A model generated the notes under the pieces. That model was given only the letters and a program-made list of their open reading frames with translations, was not told where the DNA came from and ran no database searches. A stretch of 64,000 bases of DNA from Shinisaurus crocodilurus (taxonomy: Eukaryota; Chordata; Lepidosauria; Squamata; Shinisauridae): positions 143,980,599 to 144,044,598 of the forward strand of contig CM037880.1 of assembly GCA_021292165.1 (NCBI GenBank), written 5' to 3'. Shown here piece by piece: positions 32,659-43,477 of the stretch. Numbering within the stretch: the first letter of the stretch is position 1; each line of letters opens with the position of its first letter. The position numbers were made by a program, and so were the translations under genes.

Positions 32659-32929
32659 CACCACAATCCTATGCATGTTTACTCAGATGCAAATTCATTG
32701 TATTCAGTAGGGCTTTCTTGCAGGGCAGTGTACATAGGATTGCAAACTAACAACACACTCCTATGTATGTCTGTTCAGCAGTAAATCCCACTGAGTTCAA
32801 TGAGACTTACTCCTAAAGTAAGCGCATATAGGATTGCAGCCTAAGTGTGCAATCCTATGCACGTCTATTCAACCCCATTGAATCCAGTGGGGCTTACATA
32901 CAGGAAAGTATTGTAGGACTGCAGTCTTA
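32659..32929. mobile_element. Three GCAATCCTAT-type MITEs in a row
   Basis: Three units lie almost end to end: 32659-32745, 32747-32843 and 32845-32929. Each has a CAATCCTATGCA- or CTCCTATGTATG-type start, a central CATTG/CCACTGAG-type foldback and a TAGGATTGCA- or TAGGACTGCAG-type end. TAA or TTA occurs at or next to each unit's right end. Confidence 0.75.
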
Positions 32930-33334
32930 ACTTTACTTTAGAGGACTATGATAAGTGAGCAGACGGCTGTTACCATTTCTACTTAAAGATACTGGCACAT
33001 GTATCATGTGAGAGAAAATGTGATCTCAAGACTCCCCAAAGAATTACTTTCTCCTGTCTTTCTTGTTCTTGCCACACACAAATCACACGAACTAGGAAAA
33101 TTTGATGTACAGCCCCACCCCACCCCATGACTTAGTTTTAGCTCTCTTGTGCAATGTTACTTTTCTTTGTCACTAGATGGTTCCCTGCATGACTAGATGT
33201 TGATGAAGATGCTTTGTGTATGCTACTACACATCTCACATAGTGTACACTGCCCCCAAATTGGAGGAAGCTAAAATGAGATGGAGAGGAAGGTTTTCCAT
33301 GACAAGGGATAATGGTTGCCTCTCAAGACCAGTT
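32930..33334. other. Unassigned sequence
   Basis: No gene, element or RNA recognised. Confidence 0.5.
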
Positions 33335-33342
33335 GCTATAGA

Positions 33343-33902
33343 TAGGGATGTGTGAGGAATCTGATAGGGGGATGAAAATCCAATGGATTTTCATGATTCC
33401 CCCCCCCCTGTTTGCAGTTCGCAGACCCTGCGCTGACGCCAACTCGCTATGGTGTGAGTCAAGCCAGCTCATGGACTTCTGTCTCTAAGACAGGCGGCAG
33501 TTTGTGCATTTTTTAAAGCAGTAAGGAAATTTGCACAAATGGCACCATTTGCATAACTTTACACAAATTGTGTAAATCGGGTATTTTGCATGTTTCCCGC
33601 AAATCAGCACCCGAAAAGCACATGGATCTAGTGCAATTGGCCAATTTTATGCAAATCATGCCAGATCCACGTGCTTCTTGGGTGCTGATTTGCGGGGAAA
33701 TGCAAGATACCACGATAGCGCCATTTGCGCAAATTTCCTTAGTGTTTTTTTAAAATGTGCAAACTGCAGTCCATCTTGGTGACGGAAGTCCGTGGAAGCC
33801 CCCCCCCCCCAACTCGGCCCACTTCTGATCATCAGATCGGAACTGGGCAGGAAGTCCATCGAGCTCAAATGAGTCAGACTTCCCAGGATCAGCACATCCC
33901 TA
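33343..33902. mobile_element. Foldback hAT-like element (TAGGGATG family)
   Basis: Starts TAGGGATGTGTGAGGAATC and ends GATCAGCACATCCCTA. The first 200 bases align with the element at 51461 (GAAAATC...ATGGATTTT, GAGTCAAGCCAGC-like words). The centre is a long palindrome with arms near 33523-33615 and 33655-33745, including GCAAATCAGCACCCGAAAAG opposed by its complement. Flanking 8-mers GCTATAGA and GCTAGCCT share only four bases. Confidence 0.8.
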
Positions 33903-34065
33903 GCTAGCCTATGGAACAGAAGCAAGAGGATGCTGTTGCACTCATGTCCTGCTTCTGGGCTTCCCATTGGCATCTGGCTGGCCACTATGGGAACAGAATA
34001 CTGGACTAGATAGGCCTTTGGTCTGATCTAGTAGGGCTCTTCTTCTGTCTTTACATTCTGAGAAG
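33903..34065 (+). mobile_element. CR1/L3-like LINE 3' end
   Basis: CTATGGAACAGAAGCAAGAG, GTTGCACTCATGTCCTGCTT and CTTTGGTCTGATCTAGTAGG, then GCTCTTCTTCTG, match the 3' ends at 42.5 and 47.6 kb. The foldback element abuts its 5' end. Confidence 0.7.
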
Positions 34066-34505
34066 TTTCCTCCAGAGGCAGTGACAGAGGTTTCACACTG
34101 ATGTTCTTTCCATTCACAGACACGGTAAGCAAGGTAAATCCCTTCCTCAGGCTATGTGGTGCCCACCAGAAAAAGAGAGACAATCCTGCTAATAGATGAT
34201 GTGACAGCCTATATAAGGCATGACAAGCAGGGCAGGCCAACACATCCAGGCTCTTCTCTCACACATGCAGGTCTATCCACCAACCTTTGCTGGGTGCCTC
34301 TCTCTAGGTTCCTGGCATCCTATGAAAACTACATTTTCCACATGATTCCTGATGCCCTGGACACTGCCAGGAGTATGACAGCAACTTCTAGGACCTAATG
34401 GGATCACCCCAATGTGAGTCCTCTCTGCTGCAAATACTATCCCCACTTAACTTCCCTCCCACTTACCCAGGAGGTTTTACAGGGAGGGCAAGGACATAAT
34501 GAACT
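34066..34505. other. Unassigned sequence
   Basis: Short frames on both strands, none recognised. A TATATAAGG word occurs at 34210 but no promoter can be supported. Confidence 0.45.
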
Positions 34506-34510
34506 GAGAA

Positions 34511-34670
34511 GGCCTGTGGCTTATGCTGGCTCGGCTTGTCTGAGTGTGGAAAGCTAAGCAGGGTCAGGTCTGGTTATTACTTGGATGGGAGACCCTTCCT
34601 CTAGTTTCCTGCATTGAGCAGGGGGTTGGACTCAATGGCCTTGTAGGCTCCTTCCAACTCTTATGAAATT
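34511..34670 (+). mobile_element. 5S-rRNA-headed SINE with CR1 tail (copy 4)
   Basis: GGCCTGTGGCTTATGCTGGC, GTCTGAGTGTGGAAAGCTAA, GCAGGGTCAGGTCTGGTTAT and ACTTGGATGGGAGACCC keep the full 5S internal control region spacing. The CR1 tail follows (TTGAGCAGGGGGTTGGACTC, CTCCTTCCAACTCTTATGAA). Confidence 0.9.
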
Positions 34671-34674
34671 GAAG

Positions 34675-35395
34675 GGGGTCTGGGTACAATGTACAATCGA
34701 GGTGTATTTTTGTTTTTGTTTTTTTGTGGTGTGTGTGTCAAAATTGGAGAGTACTAACCATAAGCCTACTACAAACTTCACCCACATCACCAGTTAAACT
34801 GAAGAAGTCTGTGTGGGTGGACACTAGAACTTAACTGGAATGTCTATAAACTTAAGAAAGAAGGTTGCAGTGCATACACCAGAGTGAACCTGAAATCCCA
34901 GATTTCTGAAGGGAAAATACAATATTGAAACTTTAAAAAGAAAAGAAAACAGTAACAATTTGCCAAAGCATTGTTACACAAATGTAACTTCAGGCTGCTA
35001 ATATAAGCATACACTTCTAGTATGTGGGGTTTTATCATGATTTTCCCCTTCCCCCAATACTGCTGGTTCCTTAAAATAGCCTTCAATAAAGAAGGCTATT
35101 CTTCATCTGAAATCAAGTTCCACCATCCCTCAAAATTTCTTAATATTCTGGAAATGTGCAGTCATTTATAAAGCCAATGGAGCAAGACCGTATTCCAACT
35201 AGCTAGATATTGTTAGAGAAGTCAACAGTGCCATCCATTGAGCAATGAGGGAACCACAATGACAGCTATAGCAGGATTTCATTAAATGGCAATTTATTCA
35301 ACTAAGTAAATTGCCACTTCCTATACATAAAGCCTATCCAGCAGTTTCTTAATGCTATAAAGTAGACAGAGATGCCATATCTAAAACATGTGAAA
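34675..35395. other. Unassigned sequence
   Basis: T-rich stretch near 34710 and otherwise unique-looking DNA. No gene recognised. Confidence 0.5.
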
Positions 35396-35396
35396 C

Positions 35397-35569
35397 AGGC
35401 CTGTGGTGTGGCTTACACTGGCTCAGCTTGTCTGAGCGTGGAAAGCTAAGCAGGGTCAGGCCTGGTTATTACTTGGATGGGAGACTCCTCCTCTAGTTTC
35501 CTGCATTGAGCAGGGGGTTGGACTCTATAGCCTTGTAGGCTCCTTCCAACTCGATGATCTATGAAATCT
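35397..35569 (+). mobile_element. 5S-rRNA-headed SINE with CR1 tail (copy 5)
   Basis: The best 5S match of the five: GCTAAGCAGGGTCAGGCCTG, then GTTATTACTTGGATGGGAGA, agree with vertebrate 5S rRNA at all but a few bases. The CR1 tail follows (TGCATTGAGCAGGGGGTTGG, GTAGGCTCCTTCCAACTCGA) with a GATCTATGAAATCTAT end. Confidence 0.92.
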
Positions 35570-35572
35570 ATA

Positions 35573-37182
35573 TGGATACTATGGTTGCACAGAGTATATT
35601 GCATCTATCAGCCCCATATTGCAAGATTTCTAGAAACACTTTTGTTTCCAAAATCTACATTTGGTGAGGAGATAGATTTTCTCAGTTTAAATCTAGCAGA
35701 TGCTTCATCAGGGGCAAATATACCCTCGAAAGTTGAGGTTGTTATGAGACTTTGCAAAAAAAGAAAAGGAAAAGCATCAATTGGTCACTATATGCTACAG
35801 TCTCCTTATTAGGATTGTATCCACATCCTACAGGGTGTGACATATTGCTGTTGCCCCAACAGTGAGCCCCATAGCAATGCTGAGAATTCTATTGGAATTG
35901 ACCCATACCAACCCATTGCTGAGTTGTGCTGAACATGATTCCCTCCAATAGGAAACTGGGGTGGTTGAGTGCCTATCAGCTCTGGAGCAAAACAGGGCCA
36001 TCCAAAAATAAGGTAGTTGTTTATTAGGGGACGCCCCAGCTATGGAAAAGTATATGCATTTGTAAATTTAAAGAGTTTAAAGAACAACAACAAACCAATC
36101 TGGCAAGGACCTGTGAGCTTCCAGGACATTTCTATGAAATGTTGAGTTATCAGTCAAGAGAGGGAGGAAACTGGAAATGGGGGAGGAAGAGGGAACTGGC
36201 CTGCTCAAGTCCCTAACATTCTGTGTACATTAAGTATCCTGGATGGGAGATTAGGATCGGAGGCGGGGGTGAAATTTCATGCTGTGGAATTTAGAAAAAT
36301 AAAATTCTGGTGTCAGGAGGCAGAAAAAAAGAAGGGACACCAACCATTTCCCACTCTCTAGGAGTCCTAGTTGGATCCCCACCCCAATGTAGCAATACGA
36401 TGCTCAGGTTCAGGGCAGGCAGCCAGCACCAAACCTGAGCCCTTGAGCACTACAGCAGGAGGAAAGGCCATGGGGATGGATGGAAAATGAAAAAAGGGGT
36501 CCTTTCCCCTTCCCTCCTCCTGAAGCTTCCCCACCTCCAGCTACAGCAGTCACCAGGCCTCAATAGGACTACAAGGCGTCTGATGCAGGGTGACTGTAAT
36601 CCTGAACAGGAGAACGAAGGGTGGGGATACCCTACAATTTGGGGTGGCCATTTATGCACAGCATTTGAAGTGCTGTGGGGCCAGGGCTCCCAGGGACGTA
36701 GCACCAGCACTTTTTTATTGGCAGGGATGCTGATGTCATCTGCTACCCCCTCAGAATTCCCTGTTCCCTCTGAGCTTCACTGCAGTTCTCACAGTAGCCT
36801 GGGAGGGAGGCGGGGGATGAATCTTCTCCCAACACATTTCCCCCATTGTTCTCTGCTGTAAAGCATTCTGCCATGGCTTGGTCCTGCATGGGCCATTAAG
36901 ACCCCTTCGTTTTACAAAAGACCTGCTCCTGGTGGAGATAAAACTGCTAAAACTGGTTTGATGATTATGGACCATCATGACTGCCTCCATTTTTGGATTC
37001 TCTTATGGGGCGTGGCTATGGAGATTGCTATGATGAGTGCCTGCACTTCAAAATGCAAACATTACTGGGGGTATGCAGCTTCTTTAGACCCTGGCCTACT
37101 TTGCCATTAATTGTGCTGTTCCGACACACACGGCCCTATTCATGTATTACTTGCCTATAGGGCTATCACCGTGAGAAGGGGA
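35573..37182. other. Unassigned sequence
   Basis: Includes a slightly GC-richer part (36.4-36.9 kb) with frames of 86-124 codons on both strands that resemble nothing known. I see no splice-supported exon series. Confidence 0.45.
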
Positions 37183-37514
37183 GAATCCAGCGTTGCATGA
37201 GTAGAAGTCTGCTCGCTTGAGGGGAATTTCTCCCCCTCTTGTCCGCCCTGCAGCCAAATCTGCTCTGGAGGGTCCCCCAACCCTCCAGCGCAGATTTGAA
37301 GGGAGGCCTGCATGGGGGGAAGGGGGGATCGACGCACTCCCTGTTTTGCTGGTGGAAGCAGTTCCGTTAGCAAAAGAATGTAATTGGGGTCCACTCAAGA
37401 TACCCCCCCACAGCTTCTATTTCTGTTGGTGTCAGTGACAGCTTCCCTCTCAATGCAGGTGGTGTCAGGAATGATTTTCATTAGGGCCGCAGCGTGGGAG
37501 GAAAGCCGCTGCCT
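37183..37514 (+). repeat. 332-bp direct repeat, first copy
   Basis: Pairs with 38123-38460. Over the whole length the two copies differ by one substitution (AAGGGAGG here, AAGGAAGG there) and a 6-bp AACAAT insertion in the second copy. Contains an inverted AAATCTGC...GCAGATTT stem. No TG/CA ends and no flanking duplication are visible, so an LTR pair is unlikely. Confidence 0.95.
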
Positions 37515-38122
37515 CTGGCCTCTTCCCCAACAATGTCCACACACTGAGCATGGACTTCTGCAAAGGAGTGCCTACATGTGAAGGCACACAGGTTCTCCAC
37601 ACAATCAGGATCCATCCCCATTTGTGCAGGGATCCCAAACACATGGAGCACAGAAGCATGTTTAGCAGATGCCCATGCCATATGTGTGTACGTTGAAGGA
37701 CTGAGTCCAGCAGGGCGTGCATCACTGGGGTCAGAGCCAGTGTTGTGGTCCCACTCTGGCTTCTCTACACTTTAGCCATATGTGCAAGTATGACACCTTG
37801 TGCTTGGATTTGGACGTGATGGGAATACAAGAGTAAAAGGGCTATTCAGCCATTCCTTGAGGCTCTCAAGAAAGCCATCAGATGTCATGCTTCTGTTATT
37901 GTGGCCACACATATAGATAATCGTAGCTGTTATCATCAAGCGAATAGCCACTTTCTGTCACTTGCTCTGGCAGTTAGATGCCATGGCACAAGCCTCAACA
38001 CAGGATGCTTCCAGTTATATGTGTGAACACGAGAGAGGTAGGGCACAAAATGATTGGTGGTATCTGCATCTAAAATACATGAGTGTGCAAGCATATATAT
38101 ATATATATATATATATATGGTG
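37515..38122. other. 608-bp spacer between direct repeats
   Basis: No gene or element recognised. It ends in an (AT)n tract at 38092-38118 that abuts the second repeat copy. Confidence 0.6.
38092..38118. repeat. (AT)n microsatellite at duplication junction
   Basis: About 27 bases of alternating AT lie four bases before the second 332-bp copy. Confidence 0.95.
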
Positions 38123-38460
38123 GAATCCAGCGTTGCATGAGTAGAAGTCTGCTCGCTTGAGGGGAATTTCTCCCCCTCTTGTCCGCCCTGCAGCCAAATC
38201 TGCTCTGGAGGGTCCCCCAACCCTCCAGCGCAGATTTGAAGGAAGGCCTGCATGGGGGGAAGGGGGGATCGACGCACTCCCTGTTTTGCTGGTGGAAGCA
38301 GTTCCGTTAGCAAAAGAATGTAATTGGGGTCCACTCAAGATACCCCCCCACAGCTTCTATTTCTGTTGGTGTCAGTGACAGCTTCCCTCTCAATGCAAAC
38401 AATGGTGGTGTCAGGAATGATTTTCATTAGGGCCGCAGCGTGGGAGGAAAGCCGCTGCCT
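38123..38460 (+). repeat. 332-bp direct repeat, second copy (+6 bp)
   Basis: Direct orientation, 940 bases after the first copy. See the first copy for differences. Sequence on both sides differs completely from that around the first copy. Confidence 0.95.
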
Positions 38461-38507
38461 GCTACTGCTACATCAAAGAAAAAATAAGCCTGCAGGGCCA
38501 ACTTACG

Positions 38508-38580
38508 ATGTTTATTTATTTATCTGATTTATACCCCACCTGTCTACCAAGGAAACCGTGCTCGGGGCAGCTAACATGCG
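38508..38580 (-). mobile_element. LINE 3' tail fragment
   Basis: TTTATTTATTTATCTGATTT and ATACCCCACCTGTCTACCAA resemble the 3' tails of L2/CR1-like elements at 3.33 kb. Confidence 0.5.
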
Positions 38581-38899
38581 CTTTGGCCCTGGGCGCACCA
38601 TGTATTTCAGCAAGCCCTGCTTTTCAGAAGTTCAGAGTACAATGACGCTTCGTCTTCACCCATTTAGAAGCACCTGCCAATCATGCTTCAATTCCTGGAT
38701 ACCTTGATGCGTTCACCCTCATAATGCCATCAGCTCAGGGCCTTCTGCTTCTAAAGCACAGTAACCCTAGACACAGCAGCACACACAAGAAATAAAGCCG
38801 CCACACTTTAACTGCTGTCTTCCCGAGGAAATGACACAAAGAAGGATGGTTGGTCTAGAATGTGTTGTCCTTTGAAACCACATGATGCATTCAGAGAAT

Positions 38900-39560
38900 T
38901 AAATTTTCCACAAGTCATTTACTGATAGCCGCTCTGCGAGTGCTGCTCCTCCAGCTTACGTTTCTGTGGTTCCACAGACATTTATAGGACAGGACTGTGT
39001 TATGGAATAATGCCACACAGGAGAAATCCTGTTTGTCTTTCTCTGCCAATGTTTGTTCGCAGAACACAAGGTCAGGTTTAAATTAAATAAATAAATTCTT
39101 AACAGTTTAATATATCTTCTCACAGCCTCCCCACCGCCTGCAATTCCATAGTGGTAGCAAATTACACTTTTCCTCTTCCCCCAAAAGATTAATCTGATTA
39201 TCCAAAGATTGTTCACTCGCTATTGATGGACAGCTTTTGTAAATGAAGATGCCATAGCTCAGCATGTAATGGTCTTGGGAGGTGTTTGTTCCTAGGTCCC
39301 CCACCTCCACCCCGTTTTTTAGATCCTTATCATTTATGTAAAGTAAATAAGCTTCATTGGAACATCCTTTTCAACCGGAATATGTTTACGAAGCCATTTT
39401 TAACAAGGTTATATACATTCCACACAGAGATCGTATCATCTTCATCTTGTTTCCAGGTTGCTGACATGGCTTTCACTAAAGCACCCCTTTTGTCATTCTT
39501 ACTTATTCATAATTTAAAATTAGTAACCCTTTGAATAAGCTGAACAATAAAATAGAGGCT
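38900..39560. other. Candidate conserved non-coding element
   Basis: Apart from a short AAAT run near 39085, this is repeat-free and has TTAATCTGATTA and ATTTAAAATTAG-type homeodomain words. Texture-based call only. Confidence 0.22.
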
Positions 39561-42285
39561 ATTGTCAGTTGAGAACATCTTCATCATGCTAATCTAGCTA
39601 CGTATAGAGGAAAAACTGTTTTCAAATGGTTTTGCTGTCCTCCTGAGATGCCTCTTCTGTCTTTAGGCCTCAGTTTTCTCAAAACAAGAGTCACAACTGC
39701 AAAACAATTTTCAGGTTGGCTTGTTTGCACCACAATAAAACACACCTAGCCCGCTCGCTCTATGGCTATGTGTAATAATGTTTCAGGAAGGATTTTTTTC
39801 GGGTCTGATCTGAGGATCAAAGAGACCAGGCCTGGAGGTTTCCAGATCCCACACACAGCCATGTAAGAGACACTTCCCCATGTTGCTATAATTAGGGTCA
39901 GTTCCTGGGCTGGAAAGGTACCTTAGCCCCCCCCCCCACTCCTACAGTGGTGGGTTGGATCTCCCTAGGGTGTATGGGGAAGCCTGGGAAGCTTACCTTA
40001 GTAATGATGGTAGTTCCTGATAGTGGCCATGTTTTTCTTTCACAATGTCCCAGAAGTTGAGTTGTCTTCTGGAGTATGGTGTGAGGGGGGAAAAACCATG
40101 GGGCAATATCCAACACTGATGGTGTACCTCCACTGAGCATGTTGCAGCAGCAGGACCCAATGCTGGTGCTATAGGAAGCTAGCACTTCCTAGAACAACCC
40201 CAGAAACGAGCTGAAATGCTTGTTTCCAGAACGCAACAGGTTAGCTAAGTTCCCTTCTGCTAGCTCAGCTGACATGTTCCATTCCAGAAATTAGCATTTT
40301 GGCTCATGTCATTTCTAGTCGCATTTGGAAGCACGAGCTTCCTGTTGAGCTGCTGGTGGGCCCCACCGGTGCACAGGCAGCATTGGATTCTGCCCATGGC
40401 CACCACCTCCAAGACATGGTGGCTGCACTTATTTATTTATTTATATTCATATCCCGCCTTTTTTCCTCCTGCAAGGAACCCAATGAAAACATTTCTCTAT
40501 AGCTCTTCATCACAGGAGATTCCACGGTGGTATAAATAATATAACATTTGAAAACTTATTACAATACAATAAAATGAACATGCAGCTGAATGGATGGATG
40601 GCTATAATGAAAGAGAGCAAAGAAAAATTTATATTACAAATTAAATTACAAAAGGAGACTGAGAAGGATGCCATATGGTGGTGCCAGGCTGGCTACCACA
40701 CATGGCAGTAGAATTTGAGTCTGAATGCTGGTGGGCATGCACAATCACGTGGGCCTTCCCTACCCAATTGTGGGAGGGATACATACCATAGTTGTGTAGG
40801 ATAGCACCACAGGGAGGTGGATCCCATTCCCATCCCATATGATGTGTACGTGTGCATGTGCATGCATGCATGGGTGTGCGTGTGAAGGGTACCTGAGCAT
40901 ATGGCTGACTATTAACATTGAAAGCATGCTGAAGCCAAAATTTCAGAGAGCTACAGGTCTTTGGTGCATTGCTACAATTTTTATTGAATTTTTCCTATTA
41001 TTATTATACACAGGATAATTCAGTACACCTTCTAATTACTCCTTGCCATTTACCTTCTTTGTCAAACAATAGGTTCTTCTGGCCTGACCTTGACCTATAA
41101 CTAGACCTTGGCATTTAGTCATACTGTGGTTTGTGGTAGCAATAACCGCAAAACAGGATCTTCCCAGTGGCTTCCAGCCAGAGTGTTACTCACTAGCTAA
41201 TGGTTGGAATGGACTGATAAAAGATATGTGTGTGCTGGGGGGTGGGGGGCAGGGCGGAGAGCCACACATCTCATGTTGTTTGTGTGAAATAAGTAAGAAT
41301 ATGCTGATAAAACTACACATTGGAGCCACTGTTGCTTTGGTTACGTGGAACAGGCATAATATTACTCATGCAAAATTGTATTTCGCAGTGTTTACTTTAT
41401 ATATAGGAACTTTTAAAACTACCTAATGTTGAGAACTGAAGGATTCCACCCCTACACACACACACACACACGCACACACTGTCTTTCTATTGGCCATTTC
41501 AATTAAAAGGTCAGTTTCGTAGATAAATAAGGCAGATAATAAGGCAGTTTTGTAGATAAATAAATAAATAAGGCAGTTTTGTAGATAAATAAACATTTCC
41601 TTTCCAACCACCACTGGTCCCAATACTTGCCCTTACGTGGCAGTTTTGGTATTTCAGAGAAAAGGACTATGGCATATTTTTTCCCTTTTACTTATTTTAG
41701 ATTAGACCCTGAGTATAGTTTTATTTGAAGGATTCAAAATGGAATTCCACTCTCTACACATTTACTATTTAAACCTAGATATAGTCTCCCAGTACCTAAA
41801 GTGGGGCCCAAACATGGGGGGGAGGGAACAGTACACTTTACTGCAGCCCAGAGACCCAAGGAGATCTAGCCAAGGTGACCCAGTCATTACCACGAGAAAA
41901 ATATTGAGGCTAAATTGTAAATGATGCTTTATGATATGTATGGAAACTTCTTTCTCTGTTTCCATAAACCTATTGTGCAGATCTTGTGAGATTTGCTGGA
42001 GCTAATCAGAATCAGTGTTAGTCATTCTGAATAGTGAGTTGCTGGCCCAGGTTCTTCTCTAGAACAGAAAATGTTTGCTTGTGCAGTTAAACTAGGACCT
42101 ATCGTATGAGAGGCAGAGAGATTTGTGCTTCATTATGTGACATGCTCTCTCAAGAACTACCAGTCCCAGAGTTCCTTGGTACAGAGTTCCTTGTACCTCG
42201 TTAGGATGAAAGGACAGCTGGTAGGAAGGACAAAGCACCATAGTAATCAGGGACATTGATCTCAGGGAGAGTGAGGGATTTTGAT
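39561..42285. other. Mostly unassigned sequence
   Basis: Contains a truncated SINE tail (40428-40490, minus strand: TTTATTTATATTCATATCCC and CTCCTGCAAGGAACCC), a GT/CA-alternating stretch near 40847-40880, a (CA)n tract at 41455-41479 and short AAAT-linked TTTTGTAGATAAATAA repeats at 41515-41592. No gene recognised. Confidence 0.5.
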
Positions 42286-42289
42286 ATTG

Positions 42290-42610
42290 AAGGTTGGGAG
42301 TTAAATTATGGAATTCACGTCCACAAGATGTAGTGGTGGCCACCAATTTGGAGGGCTGTAAAAGGACAAATTCATGTAGGAGAAGGCTATCAATGACTAC
42401 TAGTCCTGGTTGGCTATATGCTACCTCCAGTATCAGAGGCAGTATACCTATGTACACCAGTTGCTGGGGAACATGGGCGGGAGGGTGCTGTTGCACTCAT
42501 ATCCTGCCTGTGGGATCCTGTTGGCAGCTGGCTGGCCATTCTGTGAACAGAATGCTGAACTAAATGGATCCTTGGTCTGATCCAGCATGGCTCTTCTTAT
42601 GTTCTTATGG
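42290..42610 (+). mobile_element. CR1/L3-like LINE 3' end
   Basis: The translation includes VKLWNSRPQDVVVATNLEGC, the polymerase C-terminal motif of this CR1-related family, then the 3' UTR (ATATGCTACCTCCAGTATCA, TTGGTCTGATCCAGCATGGC) and a TTCTTATGTTCTTATGG end. Confidence 0.8.
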
Positions 42611-42662
42611 AATTATAGGTCCAAAATATATACTATATGAGTAAAAGTCTACTTAACAAATA

Positions 42663-42858
42663 TCATAGGAACATAGAAAGCTGCCTTTTACTACTGAGTC
42701 AGACCATTGGCCCATGTAGCCCACACTGACCAGCAGAAGCTCCCCAGGCTTTCAGGCAGGACTCTTTCTTAGCCCTACCTGGAGATGCCGGGGATTGATC
42801 CTTGGACCTTCTAGATGCAAAGCAGGTGCGCTACCAAAGTATGGCACTTCCCGATCCT
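42663..42858 (-). mobile_element. tRNA-headed SINE with CR1-like tail
   Basis: On the minus strand the head has GGTAGCGCACCTGCTTTGCA and a B-box-like GGATCAATCCC, the body includes GACTCAGTAGTAAAAGGCAG, and the tail is CTTTCTATGTTCCTATGATA. The tail resembles the TTCTTATG ends of the CR1/L3-like LINE lying just 50 bases upstream. A tRNA gene is excluded by the missing acceptor stem match and the long body. Confidence 0.8.
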
Positions 42859-43250
42859 ACAGATCTTTCTGAAAATGTTCCTTTTGAAATGGTGTATCTG
42901 AAAATCAATCTTTAAGTCTCCTTTTGGAAAAGACTATGAGCTACTCCCATCTGTTATTAAATGAGATCCCCCCCCCAAAGCCCAACTGTCTGCAACTAAT
43001 TTTCAATGAAGTGTGCGTAGCCTGATGTTTGCATACTGCCAGGGACTGTGGCAGAAGCTGAAAGATGTTTCTATGGGGCAAGAACAATTAAGCCACCGAC
43101 CTGTTTTGTCTATCAAGTATGAACTTGCAAGAGAAATAACATTGGAAAGATAATTCATGGTTTTGCACTGAAAAGGCCAGAAGGGGGAAAAAAGCTTTAA
43201 AGTGAATTGGTCTACTTATAAAGGGTTTATAACTGTGTTGGTCCATTAGA
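42859..43250. other. Unassigned sequence
   Basis: No repeat recognised. It has the even texture of unique DNA. Confidence 0.45.
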
Positions 43251-43395
43251 ATTTTAGGTGCCTGAAAAAAACTTTTATTATGCCCAAGGCATTTGGAAAG
43301 GACTTTCTTTCCTCGGGGGCCACTTATCTGTCTCCAAAAATCTTTCTAAACTGCATTGGGCTTAATCAAATAAAAGTTTTTTCAGGTGCCTGAGA
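43251..43395. repeat. 24-bp inverted repeat, possibly PLE 3' derived
   Basis: TAGGTGCCTGAAAAAAAC at 43254 is opposed by GTTTTTTCAGGTGCCT ending about 43391, with ACTTTTATT continuing the match inward. GTTGGTCCATTAGAATTTTA just upstream (43240) resembles the PLE 3' end. The two may be unrelated. Confidence 0.55.
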
Positions 43396-43457
43396 ATATT
43401 TTCTCTTCTGTTTTGGGACACAAAGGTGCCTTCCCTTCTTGCTGTTTCGTCCATTAG

Positions 43458-43477
43458 ATATATATATATATATATAT
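43458..43477. repeat. (AT)n microsatellite
   Basis: About 20 bases of alternating AT. Confidence 0.9.

Noticed and set aside
34205..34240. TATA-containing promoter
   Set aside because: A TATATAAGG word alone, without a transcript, exon or initiator context.
34511..35569. Functional 5S rRNA genes
   Set aside because: The 3' third of 5S is replaced by CR1 sequence and there is no T-run terminator after it.
36487..36861. 124-codon plus-strand frame as a possible exon
   Set aside because: No similarity I can name, opposed by similar frames on the other strand, and no splice context.
37183..38460. LTR pair of a small retrotransposon
   Set aside because: The repeats do not begin TG or end CA, lack flanking duplications, and the 608-bp interior shows no primer-binding or polypurine site.
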